Positions 56,201-64,000 of a stretch of DNA of 64,000 bases are shown here, piece after piece. Origin of the DNA: Tenrec ecaudatus (Eukaryota; Chordata; Mammalia; Afrosoricida; Tenrecidae); NCBI RefSeq assembly GCF_050624435.1, contig NC_134546.1, forward strand, positions 18,561,001 through 18,625,000. Direction: 5' to 3'. A program made the position numbers and the translations under genes. The notes beneath the pieces were generated by a model. The model made no database searches. It saw only the letters and a program-made list of their open reading frames with translations, and was not told the DNA's origin. Position 1 is the first letter of the stretch. Each line of letters begins with the position of its first letter.

Positions 56201-59200
56201 AGTCCTCTCTTTTAGTTCTGCCAAGTTCATTTCCACTCTTCTGTCTCCTTTCTAACTTTCAACAATTTAGTGTTGCTGTGCTCTTTCCTAAGGAGCCTTG
56301 GTGTCATAGCAGGTTAGGGCTGCTAACCACCTGTCAGCAGGTTGAAACCAGCCATTCAGGGCCTTCTACTCCTGTAGAGCGTTGCCATCGCTCTTGGACC
56401 TACAGGGACAGGTCTTCCCTATCCTGTGGGGTCGCTGTAGGTCAGAACCGACTCGATGGCAGTGAGTTTCATTTCTTTGTGAATTAGTGTCTCTTTACTA
56501 CCATGGAGTTTGGTGAGAAAGCAAATTAGATATGCATGTTTGCTGTACCATCTTAACCTAGATATTATCAGACTTATATTCATAAAAGACTAAAAAAAAA
56601 AAGGCTATTTGGGTTGCAAATCAGAAAAACTCAAGCCAGGAGGAAAGGTGATGGTTCTCTCTGCTGTGACGAATAGCTCACAAGGCTGAAGGAAGAATGG
56701 CATGAAGCAGGACCTCAAGTTATGTCACAAGGACGCAGTACTTCTGAATCCCAGAACTGCTATCACCAGGATACATGGGTGTCTCTTGCTCTCTGCTCAA
56801 TACATTTTTTCTTTCTTTCACGTTTTACTGTGAATTGGATAAGTGTTTACAGAGCAGATCATCGGTCATTGTTGTTTTTGTTTGTTTCAATATTCATATG
56901 CACTTTCTTTTCTCTCATTCATTGCAGTTCCCCCAGTGTGCCACCACTTTCCCCATTTCTGTGTTGCTTGTCTTCAGTTTTCTTTCTTTCTTAACCCTTC
57001 TTAATGTTGACCTTGGCCACATGCTACCTTCTGATGTGAAATGGCTGTTATTCTAAGGTGTGCTACCTGGCTGGTGCGCCCTTGTTTTTCTCATGCCCGC
57101 AGCCATCAAGTGGTTCTGACTCGGGGCAACCTGTGTATGTTTCTGAGGCTTTAAATCTGTATGGAAGCAGGCGGCCTCTTCTTTGTTCTGAGCAGTAGCT
57201 GGTGGGTTTGAACTGCCAGTCCTGTGGTGAGTCTTCCAGTGTTTCCCCAACAGTACCACCAAGATCCCCGTTGTTCCCTTAAAGACTGAAAATTAGGGGG
57301 CGCGAGGGGAAAAAAAAAAGAGGACCTGATGCAAAGGGCTTAAGTGGAGAGCAAATGCTTTGAGAATGATTGGGGCAGGGAATGTATGGATGTGCTTTAT
57401 ACAATTGATGTATGTATATGTATGGATTGTGATAAGAGTTGTATGAGTCCCTAATAAAATGTAAAAAAAGAAAAGAGGAGAAAAAAAGAGAAAATGATTA
57501 GGGCAAAGAATGTACAGCTGTGCTTTATACAATTGATGTATGTATATGTATGGACTGTGATAAGAGTTGTATGAGCCCCTAATAAAATGTTTTTTAAAAA
57601 AAGACTGAAAATTAAGCCACAGAGCTGAGTTCACTTCCAGACCTGCAGCGTGACTAGGGCTGCAGTCTTGAGGATCTCACCACTCTCTGTGTGACCAGTA
57701 AGCTTCGTCTCTTTTATGATTTTGAGTTTTGTACGGCATTTTTCTCCCACTCTTTCCAAGACCTAATGTGATCCCTTCTCAGAGCAGTTGGTAGTGGTAG
57801 CTGGGCACGATCTAGTTCTTTTGATGTCGGGGCTGCAGGATAGATGTTTTCGTGGTCCCGTCATCTATTAGACTTACTGTTTCCCTATGCCTTCTGATTT
57901 TCAACACATCTTTCCTCTAGACAGGGAAAGGGCAGTATTTATGTCTCAAACGTAGATTAGTTCTTAATCTACACAGTAAAGCTGATTCCTTGCAGTCCTG
58001 TATTTTTATCCTCCCACTTTGAAAAGCTCCTTGGAAAGGGAGTCTCTTTTTCTTATATCTGAATTAGAGATCGAAGGGGAGACCTTCCTAAATCAGATAG
58101 AACGGTCAGAGAGTTTCTGAGAGGATGGAGTATGGTGGAGAAAAAATTAATAAAAACGACGGTCTCTTCTTGATTGACTTTCTGGATCTTCACTGTTAGA
58201 AACAATGCTGAACTTGATATCCGTGGGATAAATTTAGAAGTGAAATTGTTAGATCGTCGCATCTTTTTATAAATACTTTTATTGGAGGCTCTCACATCTC
58301 TTTATCACAATCCGTACATACATCCAGTGTGCCAAGCACATTTGCACATATGCCACCATCATTTTCAAAGCATTCTCTTCCCACCTGAGCCTGATATCAG
58401 CACCTCATTTCTTTCCCCTCTCTCCCCCACCCACCCTCCCTCACGAACCCTTGATAAGTTATAGATTATTTTTTCCATATCTTACATTGTCCTCCATCAC
58501 CCCTCACCCACTTTTATTTGTCCCCCTGGGAGGGGGTTCTAGATTGATCCTCCTTTCTCCCCCTACCCTCCCCTAATCCTCCTGGTATCTCTACTCTCCT
58601 TGTTGGCCCTGAGGGGTTCATCTAGCCTGGATTCCCTGTGTTGTGGGCTCTTATCTGTAGCAGTGTGCTTGCTCTAGTCTAATCGGATTTGTAAGGTAGA
58701 ATTGAGGTCATGATAGTGGGGAGAAGGAAGCACCAAAGAGCTACAGGAAAGTTGTGTCTTTCATCGATGCTGTACTGCACCCCGACTGTCTAATCTCTTC
58801 CCTGTGATCCCTCTGTGAGGATGCCCAATTGTCTACAGATAGGCATTGGGTCACCACTCCATGACCCCTCCCCGTTCACCTTGGGGATGGTTTTATTGTG
58901 GGTCTTAGATGCCTGGTACCTGATCATTGCATTTTTAATCATCTCAAATGTTGATCACTTGGATCTGCTCCTTTTATTATTTTCAGATTTTCTTCTGGAT
59001 CATTGACCTGTTTCTCTTTTTCTCATTGATTTTTAAGAGAGCCTTTTGCTCGTGAGATAAATGAGCTCTTTCTTTACATATATAATTTAGCAGTTTCTTG
59101 ACTCTTAGATCATGGTTGGTGATTTTCATTGGCTTTAATTACTTGCTCTTAAAGCATCTGATCTCTTTAACCCATTGAATTGTGTGCCATGTGAATGATA

Positions 59201-60718
59201 TGTCAATAAAGCCGTTAGAACAGCGAAGCTGCTCTCAGGGTCACTTCGTTCGCTCCCTCCTAGTATCTCGGAAAAGGAAGGCCAAGAACTGGGAGGACGC
59301 AGACTTTTACGACAGTGACGATGACACGTTCCTGGACCGCACTGGCCTCGTGGAGAAGAAGCGTCTCAGCCGAATGAAGAAGGCTGGGAAGATTGATGAG
59401 AAGCCAGAGACCTTTGAATCACTGGTAAGTTTTACTTTTAGAAGTAGTTTGGGTAGTTAAATCTTTGTTATAAAACTATGCATTATTTAAATCTATTTTA
59501 TGATAACCAGAACTTTTAAAAAGTAGTGGCATTGAAATTTGGTCCCAGATTACACTTTTACATGATCTGCAAAATTAATGGAAACCAACAACCAGTTTTC
59601 TCCAACTGGTCGGATAAAATTCAGCTTGCTGCTAGCGATTCTCCTTAGGTTTATACTGATTCTTCAGGTTTATATTGACCCTTCAGAGGTGACTCCAAAA
59701 GAGATGAAATTGACTTTAGGCTTCTGGCAGTCAAGAGGAGGCGAAGAAATTTGAGGAGTATAGTGAGTAATAGACTCACTATTTTAAATTATATGTTTGC
59801 ATATGCTTACATTGTATTTAATATTCAGAACTTAAAACATATCCACAATTGATCCTTTGATTCGTCCATGAAAAATGCCTTAAGCCCTCTTCCTGTCGAA
59901 TAGAATGTGAGTTCTACACTCATTCCATTGAATTCTAAGTTCTTCAGCTCTGACTTTAAATGTAATTTAGTTGTAGAATTCACTTAGCAAGTGGAAAGTG
60001 CTAGCTTCATAAGGAACAAACTTAGCTGAAGCCCTGCACGGCTCTCTGGACTTCTGTTCTGCACGAAGAGAAGCCGTTGGTAACTGTTGCTTTGGGCATT
60101 ACAGGTTGCAAAGTTAAGCGACGCCGAAAAGGAGCTCTCTGAGATCTCGGAGCGACTGAAAGCCTCGAGCAGAGGTAAGACGGGGGGGTGGGTGGGGTGG
60201 GGGGGTGTCGCTTCCACAGCGTTCACTGAGCGCCGTGACACTGGGCTCCATCAGCCAGGAAGACGGAGAATGCAGCATATGGAGCCAATGAACTGTCTCG
60301 AAGAAGAAGAATGCCATTTCAGAGCCGAGAGCGCTCTCAATAATTTGATGTCTGGGCTCTAGTAGACCCAACGCGATTCGCGCTCACAGCCACGGCCTGC
60401 GTCTTCTGTCAGCATCAGCGATGCCCTCTGTTCAGCTCTGAGCGGCAGGGGCTGTCCTGTGGGGCTCATTTAAGACGATGTACATGTACAAGGCCCCCTT
60501 TTCAAACACGTCTCATGCCTTCCTTGCGCAGCTCAGTCAGAGTCACCGTCTCAGGACTCCTTGGACGCGTTCATGTCGGAGATGAAGTCGGGGAGTGCCT
60601 TGGATGGTGTGTCCCGGAAGAAACTTCACCTGAGGACTTTCGAACTGCGGAAAGAGCAGCAGAGACTTAAAGGGTTGATAAAAATTGTAAAGCCAGCAGA
60701 GATCCCAGAACTGAAAAA
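43549..60718 (+). CDS. SLC4A1AP: SLC4A1AP (kanadaptin), exons 1-8, 3' part outside window
   Basis: Exons: 43549-44214, 48066-48261, 50369-50491, 52346-52406, 52718-52857, 59264-59424, 60105-60174, 60532-60718. They give 534 codons plus 2 bases with consistent phases. Start choice: ATG at 43549 has A at -3 and G at +4; the open frame runs farther 5' but has no other ATG. The N terminus is Pro/Ala-rich. The FHA domain spans about 125-222 with FGR (138), SRYH (154-157) and GSTHGTFLN (184-192), the phosphothreonine-binding loops. A region at about 333-396 ('EEAL...[18 protein letters not shown]' type helix) matches the dsRNA-binding-like domain described for kanadaptin. Acidic and Lys-rich coiled segments follow. 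The protein was found as a partner of the kidney anion exchanger but is mostly nuclear. At least the C-terminal ~200 residues are missing from this window. Confidence 0.95.
45295..45362. mobile_element. Mariner-like MITE
   Basis: 'aaaaaaaagttcatagaaaa' on the left and 'ttttaattccatttttccat' on the right form an inverted-repeat element of about 70 bp in SLC4A1AP intron 1. Confidence 0.5.
45669..45885. mobile_element. SPIN-like hAT MITE, copy 4, with perfect 8-bp TSD
   Basis: Ends 'cagtggttcccaacc' and 'ggttgagaactgctg'. TGGTAGGG flanks both sides exactly (45661-45668 and 45886-45893). A C-run of about 30 bases interrupts the interior. Confidence 0.93.
46112..47990 (-). mobile_element. 2-kb retroelement, apparently full length, minus orientation
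   Basis: On the minus strand it starts 'tgaggggccggccctaatcc' and ends 'gagctcccaataaaatcatt'. It shares both limits with the copy at 1511-3633 but lacks that copy's internal duplication. No ORF above about 150 codons is preserved in sense. It fills half of SLC4A1AP intron 1 and ends 75 bp before exon 2. Confidence 0.8.
48066..48261 (+). CDS. SLC4A1AP: SLC4A1AP exon 2
   Basis: Encodes '[20 protein letters not shown]' and '[12 protein letters not shown]'. A coiled-coil segment then an acidic stretch. Donor GTAAGA. Confidence 0.95.
49102..49217. mobile_element. Palindromic ~116-bp MITE, copy 2
   Basis: Ends TACTGCATATACTCATGTAT and 'tatactcgagtatatttggta'-type right side. The interior 'tttttgtggtaaaattaggt' is the reverse complement of the copy at 25319-25434. 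Confidence 0.75.
49490..50034 (-). mobile_element. Probable solo LTR of an endogenous retrovirus, minus orientation
   Basis: Read on the minus strand the segment begins TGTGCCC and ends GGACA. It contains a TATA-like ATTTAAA followed about 20 bases later by AATAAA, then a CT-rich U5-like part, as in class II (ERVK/IAP-like) LTRs. I found no matching target duplication, so the limits are approximate. No internal viral genes are present. Confidence 0.5.
50369..50491 (+). CDS. SLC4A1AP: SLC4A1AP exon 3
   Basis: Encodes '[20 protein letters not shown]' then '[11 protein letters not shown]'. Acceptor 'gtttcctatag', donor GTATGT. Confidence 0.95.
50628..50816 (+). repeat. AfroSINE, plus orientation
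   Basis: 'agtcctggtggtgtagtggc', 'cagcagttcgaaaccaccag', 'gagctttctactcccgtaag' and 'ttgtgatgagtcggcatcaa' are all present. A full-length, well-preserved copy. Confidence 0.93.
50884..50918 (+). pseudogene. RNU2P: Tailless U2 snRNA 5'-end retropseudogene
   Basis: The 35-bp insert contains the first ~31 nt of U2 snRNA ('ttctcagccttttggctaag' core) with two substitutions. It is flanked by perfect 16-bp direct repeats AAAAATTTTAAATTTC (50868-50883 and 50919-50934). There is no poly(A) tail. This fits LINE-mediated integration of a 3'-truncated cDNA in SLC4A1AP intron 3. Confidence 0.92.
51000..51068 (-). mobile_element. 2-kb retroelement, short 3' terminal fragment
   Basis: Antisense 'atcattttattgggggctat' and 'catacatcaattgtgttaag' only; about 70 bp remain. 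Confidence 0.8.
51545..51690 (+). repeat. Possible RTE/AfroSINE-tailed repeat fragment
   Basis: The tail 'ggggtcgccgtgagttggga' followed by 'ccaactcaacagc' matches the shared RTE/AfroSINE 3' end. The 5' body back to about 51180 is CpG-rich and not recognised. Confidence 0.4.
51976..52115 (+). mobile_element. 2-kb retroelement 3' fragment with near-perfect TSD
   Basis: 'gagctgatgccagggctcaa' through 'cgccaataaaatgattt'. Flanks aaaacgtttgata (51963-51975) and aaaagttttgata (52116-52128) agree at 12 of 13 positions or close to it. A (GATG)n expansion lies near 52060. Confidence 0.85.
52346..52406 (+). CDS. SLC4A1AP: SLC4A1AP exon 4
   Basis: A 61-nt exon encoding '[19 protein letters not shown]'. 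Donor GTGCGT after AG; an in-frame GTGAG just upstream is not used because the next exon completes Arg. Confidence 0.93.
52718..52857 (+). CDS. SLC4A1AP: SLC4A1AP exon 5 (dsRBD-like region)
   Basis: Encodes '[20 protein letters not shown]' and '[20 protein letters not shown]', an alpha-helical ending typical of dsRNA-binding-like folds. Donor GTCAGC. Confidence 0.95.
53075..53470 (-). mobile_element. 2-kb retroelement, 3' fragment
   Basis: Antisense 'ataattttattgggggctct' to 'atttgtcctgaggggtttat'. About 400 bp, diverged. The following 53480-55320 of intron 5 is AT-rich with no gene I can recognise. Confidence 0.8.
55320..55530. mobile_element. Ancient L1M fragment
   Basis: 'atggatttattggcatataa', 'ttcaatagttcagtcacatc' and 'gtcctgaatttcatatgtag' match L1M 3' sequence. 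Confidence 0.6.
55750..56140 (-). mobile_element. Relative of the 2-kb retroelement family
   Basis: 'taaccaggcaccatctggtt', 'tgagggtgagcatcaagcag' and neighbouring segments parallel 46860-46950 of the minus-strand full-length copy. It is distant, so the assignment is tentative. Confidence 0.4.
56291..56469 (+). repeat. AfroSINE, plus orientation
   Basis: 'aaggagccttggtgtcatag', 'ggttagggctgctaaccacc', 'ctgtggggtcgctgtaggtc' and 'agaaccgactcgatggcagt'. Full length, with the canonical RTE-like tail. Confidence 0.93.
57104..57266 (-). repeat. AfroSINE, minus orientation
   Basis: Minus strand 'ggatcttggtggtactgttg', 'ctgctcagaacaaagaagag' and 'ttgccccgagtcagaaccac'. Confidence 0.85.
57296..57600 (+). 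mobile_element. Dimeric 3' end of the 2-kb retroelement within one TSD
   Basis: Two head-to-tail 3' ends, each with 'acaattgatgtatgtatatg' and 'aataaaatgt', are enclosed by a single perfect 15-bp duplication AAAGACTGAAAATTA (57281-57295 and 57601-57615). The pair therefore integrated as one unit, or was duplicated internally after integration. Confidence 0.9.
57740..57990. repeat. Unnamed afrotherian repeat fragment
   Basis: 'cagttggtagtggtagctgg' and 'gggcacgatctagttctttt' belong to the same kind of afrotherian interspersed repeat as 61580-62360, internal part. Confidence 0.4.
58268..58980 (-). mobile_element. 2-kb retroelement, ~700-bp 3' fragment
   Basis: Antisense 'atacttttattggaggctct' through 'gtaaggtagaattgaggtca' to 'cattgggtcaccactccatg'. 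It carries more of the unit than most truncated copies. Confidence 0.82.
59264..59424 (+). CDS. SLC4A1AP: SLC4A1AP exon 6
   Basis: Encodes '[20 protein letters not shown]' and '[18 protein letters not shown]'. The start is a basic, NLS-like cluster. Donor GTAAGT. Confidence 0.95.
60105..60174 (+). CDS. SLC4A1AP: SLC4A1AP exon 7
   Basis: Encodes '[20 protein letters not shown]' and SSR. A short helical segment. Donor GTAAGA. Confidence 0.95.
60532..60718 (+). CDS. SLC4A1AP: SLC4A1AP exon 8 (last exon in window)
   Basis: Encodes '[20 protein letters not shown]' and '[20 protein letters not shown]', ending LK plus AA before GTAAGT. The downstream exons should begin beyond 64000; I did not find a matching exon in 60719-64000. 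Confidence 0.94.
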
Positions 60719-61579
60719 GTAAGTCCCACGCTCTGCTTGGAGTTTTAATGAAGCCCGAGTTGTTATTATTCGTAGATAATTCGTGGTATGTGACATACAA
60801 CATTGGGCGATTTAATGTTTCCATATGGACAGTGGCATTAAGCATGCTGTCTCTCATCTCATCCTTATAAAGGGAAACACGGTGCTACCTTTCCTCTCTG
60901 CTGCCCAGAGCACCCACCGATAGACGTCTGTCTCTGCTGTTGCCTCTTTACGTGAGTGCGATGGCAGATTTGTCCTTTGGTAATCGACTTCACTCCGCTT
61001 TCGAGGGTTTTCCAGATAGCGTGTATCAAGGCTTGATTGGCATAACTGACATTTTCAGTGATCTTTAGCTTAGATATCAAAAACAGAAACCCGCCACATT
61101 TGGCTGCTGTCAATTCTGGCCCATCACAACCCCTTGTGTTCTGGAGTCATGTTTCCTTGCCTGTAATCTTCGTGGCAGTAAGTTGCCGGAGTGTCTGGGC
61201 GGCTTAGCATTGCCGTGGCTCAGTTAGCAGCTGGTGTTGCCCGTGGCCCTTATGTCAGCTATAGTCAGCCATTAATAGAACTGTAATGCAGAGAGCAGTG
61301 GTTTCAGAGACTCCTCTGTTTGTGAAATGCAGGCTGCTAGAGGCTTCTTAGAGCCTCTCCCTTTTAGTAGAGAATGAACTTCTTCAAACAATAATAGGCA
61401 CAAATACTAATTGTGCCAATATGTAGAGACTCTTTATGAATAACAAGTAGACAACCGACCACCCTAGAGAAAAATTGGCAAAGGATACTGACTGGTAGGT
61501 CATGGGTAAAAATATAAAGTAACTCTTAAGTATATAAAACAAATCCAAATGGTGCAATGTGATACTGTTTTTCCCTTCC

Positions 61580-62360
61580 CCAATATTTTTTGTATTTTAG
61601 GTGAAGATTTACACAGCAAATTAGTTTCTCACTCAACAATTCATGCATAAACTATCCCGGACCGTTGGTTGCTCTTCCTACAGGGTCAGCACTCTCCTCA
61701 TTCCCACCCTCCCTCTGTCCATCCTTCTCACTTCCTGCCCTGCCTTGCCCTGTCCTGTTGCTCTGGGCAAAGGCTGCCTGTGGGCATGACTTGGTTGATT
61801 GTTCTGAGGAACACGCTCCTCACGGGTGGTGGTGTGTGCATAATAAACACACCGTCTGTCATGAGCTTGTAAAGTGACATCCGGGACTGGTGTCCGTTCC
61901 AAGTTAAAAGGGCATCTTAGGACAGTAGTCTTCCCGTTCCTGTACTTCAGTGGGTCTAACCTTCCTCAGGCCGCGACCCTTGCATCCAGTTCTTCAGGTC
62001 GTGGGGACCCCCGACCATAAGGTTATTTTCGTTGCTACTTCATCACTGCCATTTTGCACTTGTTACGAATCGGGTGACCCCCGTGAAAGAGTCGTTCGGC
62101 CCCCAAAGGGGTTGCGACCCACAGGTTGAGAACGGCTGCTCTCGTCTCTTTATGGTATGAATTGGAGTTGTGGTCTACATTTGTCTCCTAGTCTGTGCAG
62201 GACCTCGCATTTGCTCCCTGACCAGGACATTCAGGAGGGGAGTTGGGCACTGTGTAGTCCTTCTCGCCTGTCTGCACGCATTAGTCCTTCAGTCTTTGGC
62301 TCCCTCTATTCTTTGTCGCTCCAGGTGGGCTGGGGCCAGAGTCTTCCATTTTTAAGTGGA
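61580..62360. mobile_element. Afrotherian interspersed repeat interrupted by SPIN
   Basis: 'gtattttaggtgaagattta', 'cacagcaaattagtttctca' and, after the SPIN insert, 'gaattggagttgtggtctac' belong to one afrotherian repeat, probably an L1 or LTR end. The class is uncertain. Confidence 0.5.
61948..62138. mobile_element. SPIN-like hAT MITE, copy 5
   Basis: Ends 'cagtgggtctaacc' and 'ggttgagaacggctg'. The interior 'gttgctacttcatcactgcc' matches the others. Flanking 8-mers do not match, so the TSD has decayed. Confidence 0.85.
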
Positions 62361-62949
62361 TTCCTAAGTTGTTAATACTCTAAGCCGCCGACGCCAGGAT
62401 GAAAGGCACTTTCTTAGGTTGTTCCTGGAAGAACCATTCGTGTAGCCCTACAGAGAGCAAGTTGGCAGCATCCACCCCGCTTATCGAGGCTCTGCCTACT
62501 GAGCAGGCAGTCTTATTTCTAGGGATTTGCCCTGGAGGCATACTCGGTGTGGGGAACCCCGCGGTCGGGTGCGTCCGCAGTGGGCTGCTAACAGATGGGA
62601 ACGTTTCACGACACGGAGTGGCCGTGGCAGGTACAGAGCAGTGGGAGACACTGTCAGCGTGAAAAGTGGCGGTGAGAATGGAGAAAAGAACACATTGGTC
62701 AGTCAGTACTTGTGCTTCAATCGGGGGTCCCCTTACCAGACCCCGAGACAGGGATTCTTCTATAGGGATTTAATGGGCTCTCGAGGGAAACCTGTAAGGG
62801 AGGAGGGAAGCAGGGTGGGGTGGGGAGTCACCAGGTGGCATGACAGGTGTCCGACTCTCAGCCTTTAGCCCTCCGCCCGCTCTCGCATGTAACTTGATGT
62901 TGGGGGATTGCATAGATGACTGACTAGACACTGGCAGGTACCTCCTCTT

Positions 62950-63095
62950 GCCCAAGCACTGCCTCACTGCGACGCTGTCTGGGGTTTTGGAGACCGTGAC
63001 TCTTTACGGGGCAGCCTTCTTGTCCCAAGGAGAGGCTAGTGGGCTTGAACCACTTTTTTAGCAGTCTGATGCCTGACCCGGAGTGCAGCTGCCTC
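62950..63095 (-). repeat. AfroSINE remnant, minus orientation
   Basis: Minus strand 'ggaggcagctgcactccggg', 'gctaaaaaagtggttcaagc' and 'ggctgccccgtaaagagtca'. Diverged. Confidence 0.65.
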
Positions 63096-63099
63096 CGCG

Positions 63100-64000
63100 G
63101 CTGTCTCTGGAATCCTAAGGTCGACAGCAGGCTCTGGGGGTGCTCCCTCCCCACCTGGCCTGTGCGTGCGGCTGCTTTCTCCTCCTGACTTTGTATGTGG
63201 GCGTCTTCTCTCTTCTCCTCACCTGAGAGTTGGAGCTTCAGCGGGTGAGGGGGACGTGGACCAGGGTAGCCACCTTGTCATCACACTTCTGAGTTCAGCC
63301 AATACCTGTGCTGTTCTTACCCTCGGGATGGCTGGGAGTCGGAAGAAAGCAGGAGGCTTGTCTTTCCTGGTCTGCGTGGCTCTTCTCACGCGGGCTTCCC
63401 CTTGTCTCCTTGTCCTGCCTTCCCTATTGTGTCCGCCGCTCTCCCCCAGTCTTGTACGTTTACTCTCTGCACGCTGCTCTTTCCCAGCTCTGCCCTGTTA
63501 GTTGCGCGATGCCACCAATAGGACCTGTGAGACCCGGAACCTGAGCAAGGCAGACACCTCTCCGAAGGAAAATGCAAATATTTCCCAGGAGATGGAGAGT
63601 GACAGGGTGGTGCCTTCACCCTGCCACAGGGGTAAACCTTGCACACTCATACAAGGCCCCCCGTGGAGGTCCCACCCCCACGGTTTCATGAGCTCACTCA
63701 GCGAGGACCTGGGGTCTCCTGATGTCTGTGTCGACACTGACACGCAGGGAGTCCGCGGCCGCTCCCTCAGACATACTCCTTTTTTAAACTTGTTGGCTCC
63801 GAGCCCATGTGCATGATGAGCATGTGTGCGAAGCCCTTGGGAGAAGTGAGGTGCGGAGCCGCCTTGGGCTTGTGGAAAAGGTCTTCCTCTCCTGCTGCTC
63901 AGAGGCAGGGACCGGCCTGTCCCCGCCATCATCCTCCCTGCATGAGGTGGTAAGGCGGCACCGTTATCGTGCCCGTGGTGGTGCTGTCACCCGCCTGAAT
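63100..64000. other. SLC4A1AP intron 8, no exon recognised
   Basis: A 104-codon plus-strand frame (63502-63816) and a 144-codon minus-strand frame (63932-63498) overlap here. GC-rich sequence makes such frames likely by chance. Neither matches the expected next part of kanadaptin. Confidence 0.4.

Noticed and set aside
1-64000. A new gene cluster or defence-type system
   Set aside because: The four genes are conserved mammalian neighbours in the known order, and all other structure is explained by repeats and pseudogenes or remains too weak to support.

Overview
This window is nuclear DNA from a placental mammal. The genes have introns with GT-AG boundaries, two CpG-rich divergent promoters, and a very high load of interspersed repeats. 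The repeats point to Afrotheria: tRNA-derived AfroSINEs whose 3' tails match an RTE-type LINE, plus a ~2-kb polyadenylated non-coding retroelement. SPIN-type hAT elements with 8-bp target duplications narrow this to a tenrec, most likely Echinops telfairi, because tenrec is the afrotherian in which SPIN was reported. The species call is inference; the repeat content is what the sequence shows.

Four protein genes are present in the order known from human 2p23: CCDC121 (minus) | GPN1 (plus) > < SUPT7L (minus) | SLC4A1AP (plus). CCDC121 (5230-8361) and GPN1 (8712-32297) diverge from a CpG-rich promoter of about 350 bp. GPN1 and SUPT7L converge tail to tail over 32.3-35.6 kb. SUPT7L (35576-40517) and SLC4A1AP (43549 to beyond the window) diverge from a second CpG-rich promoter at about 42.9-43.55 kb. 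I assembled every coding exon with consistent phase. GPN1 is complete (14 exons, 374 aa), SUPT7L is complete for coding sequence (4 coding exons, 413 aa), CCDC121 gives a 424-aa two-exon form, and SLC4A1AP is represented by exons 1-8 (534 codons, 3' end outside the window).

The genes share a broad theme of RNA polymerase II biology. GPN1 is a GTPase for Pol II assembly and nuclear import. SUPT7L is a SAGA/STAGA co-activator subunit. SLC4A1AP (kanadaptin) is a nuclear FHA-domain protein. CCDC121 is a coiled-coil protein of unknown role. The grouping is syntenic, not operonic.

The remainder is repeats and relics: five SPIN copies (two with perfect TSDs), a piggyBac-type element with a truncated, frameshifted transposase inside the CCDC121 intron, RTE and L1 fragments, MIR, MER5A-like and mariner-like pieces, a pair of ~116-bp palindromic MITEs, a probable solo LTR, an LSM5 processed pseudogene in a GPN1 intron, and a 35-nt tailless U2 snRNA 5' fragment between 16-bp direct repeats. 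GPN1 intron 3 has U12-type splice signals. I found no convincing undescribed biological system; the strongest leads are the transposon insertions, the U12 intron, the palindromic MITE family and the ~2-kb non-coding retroelement.
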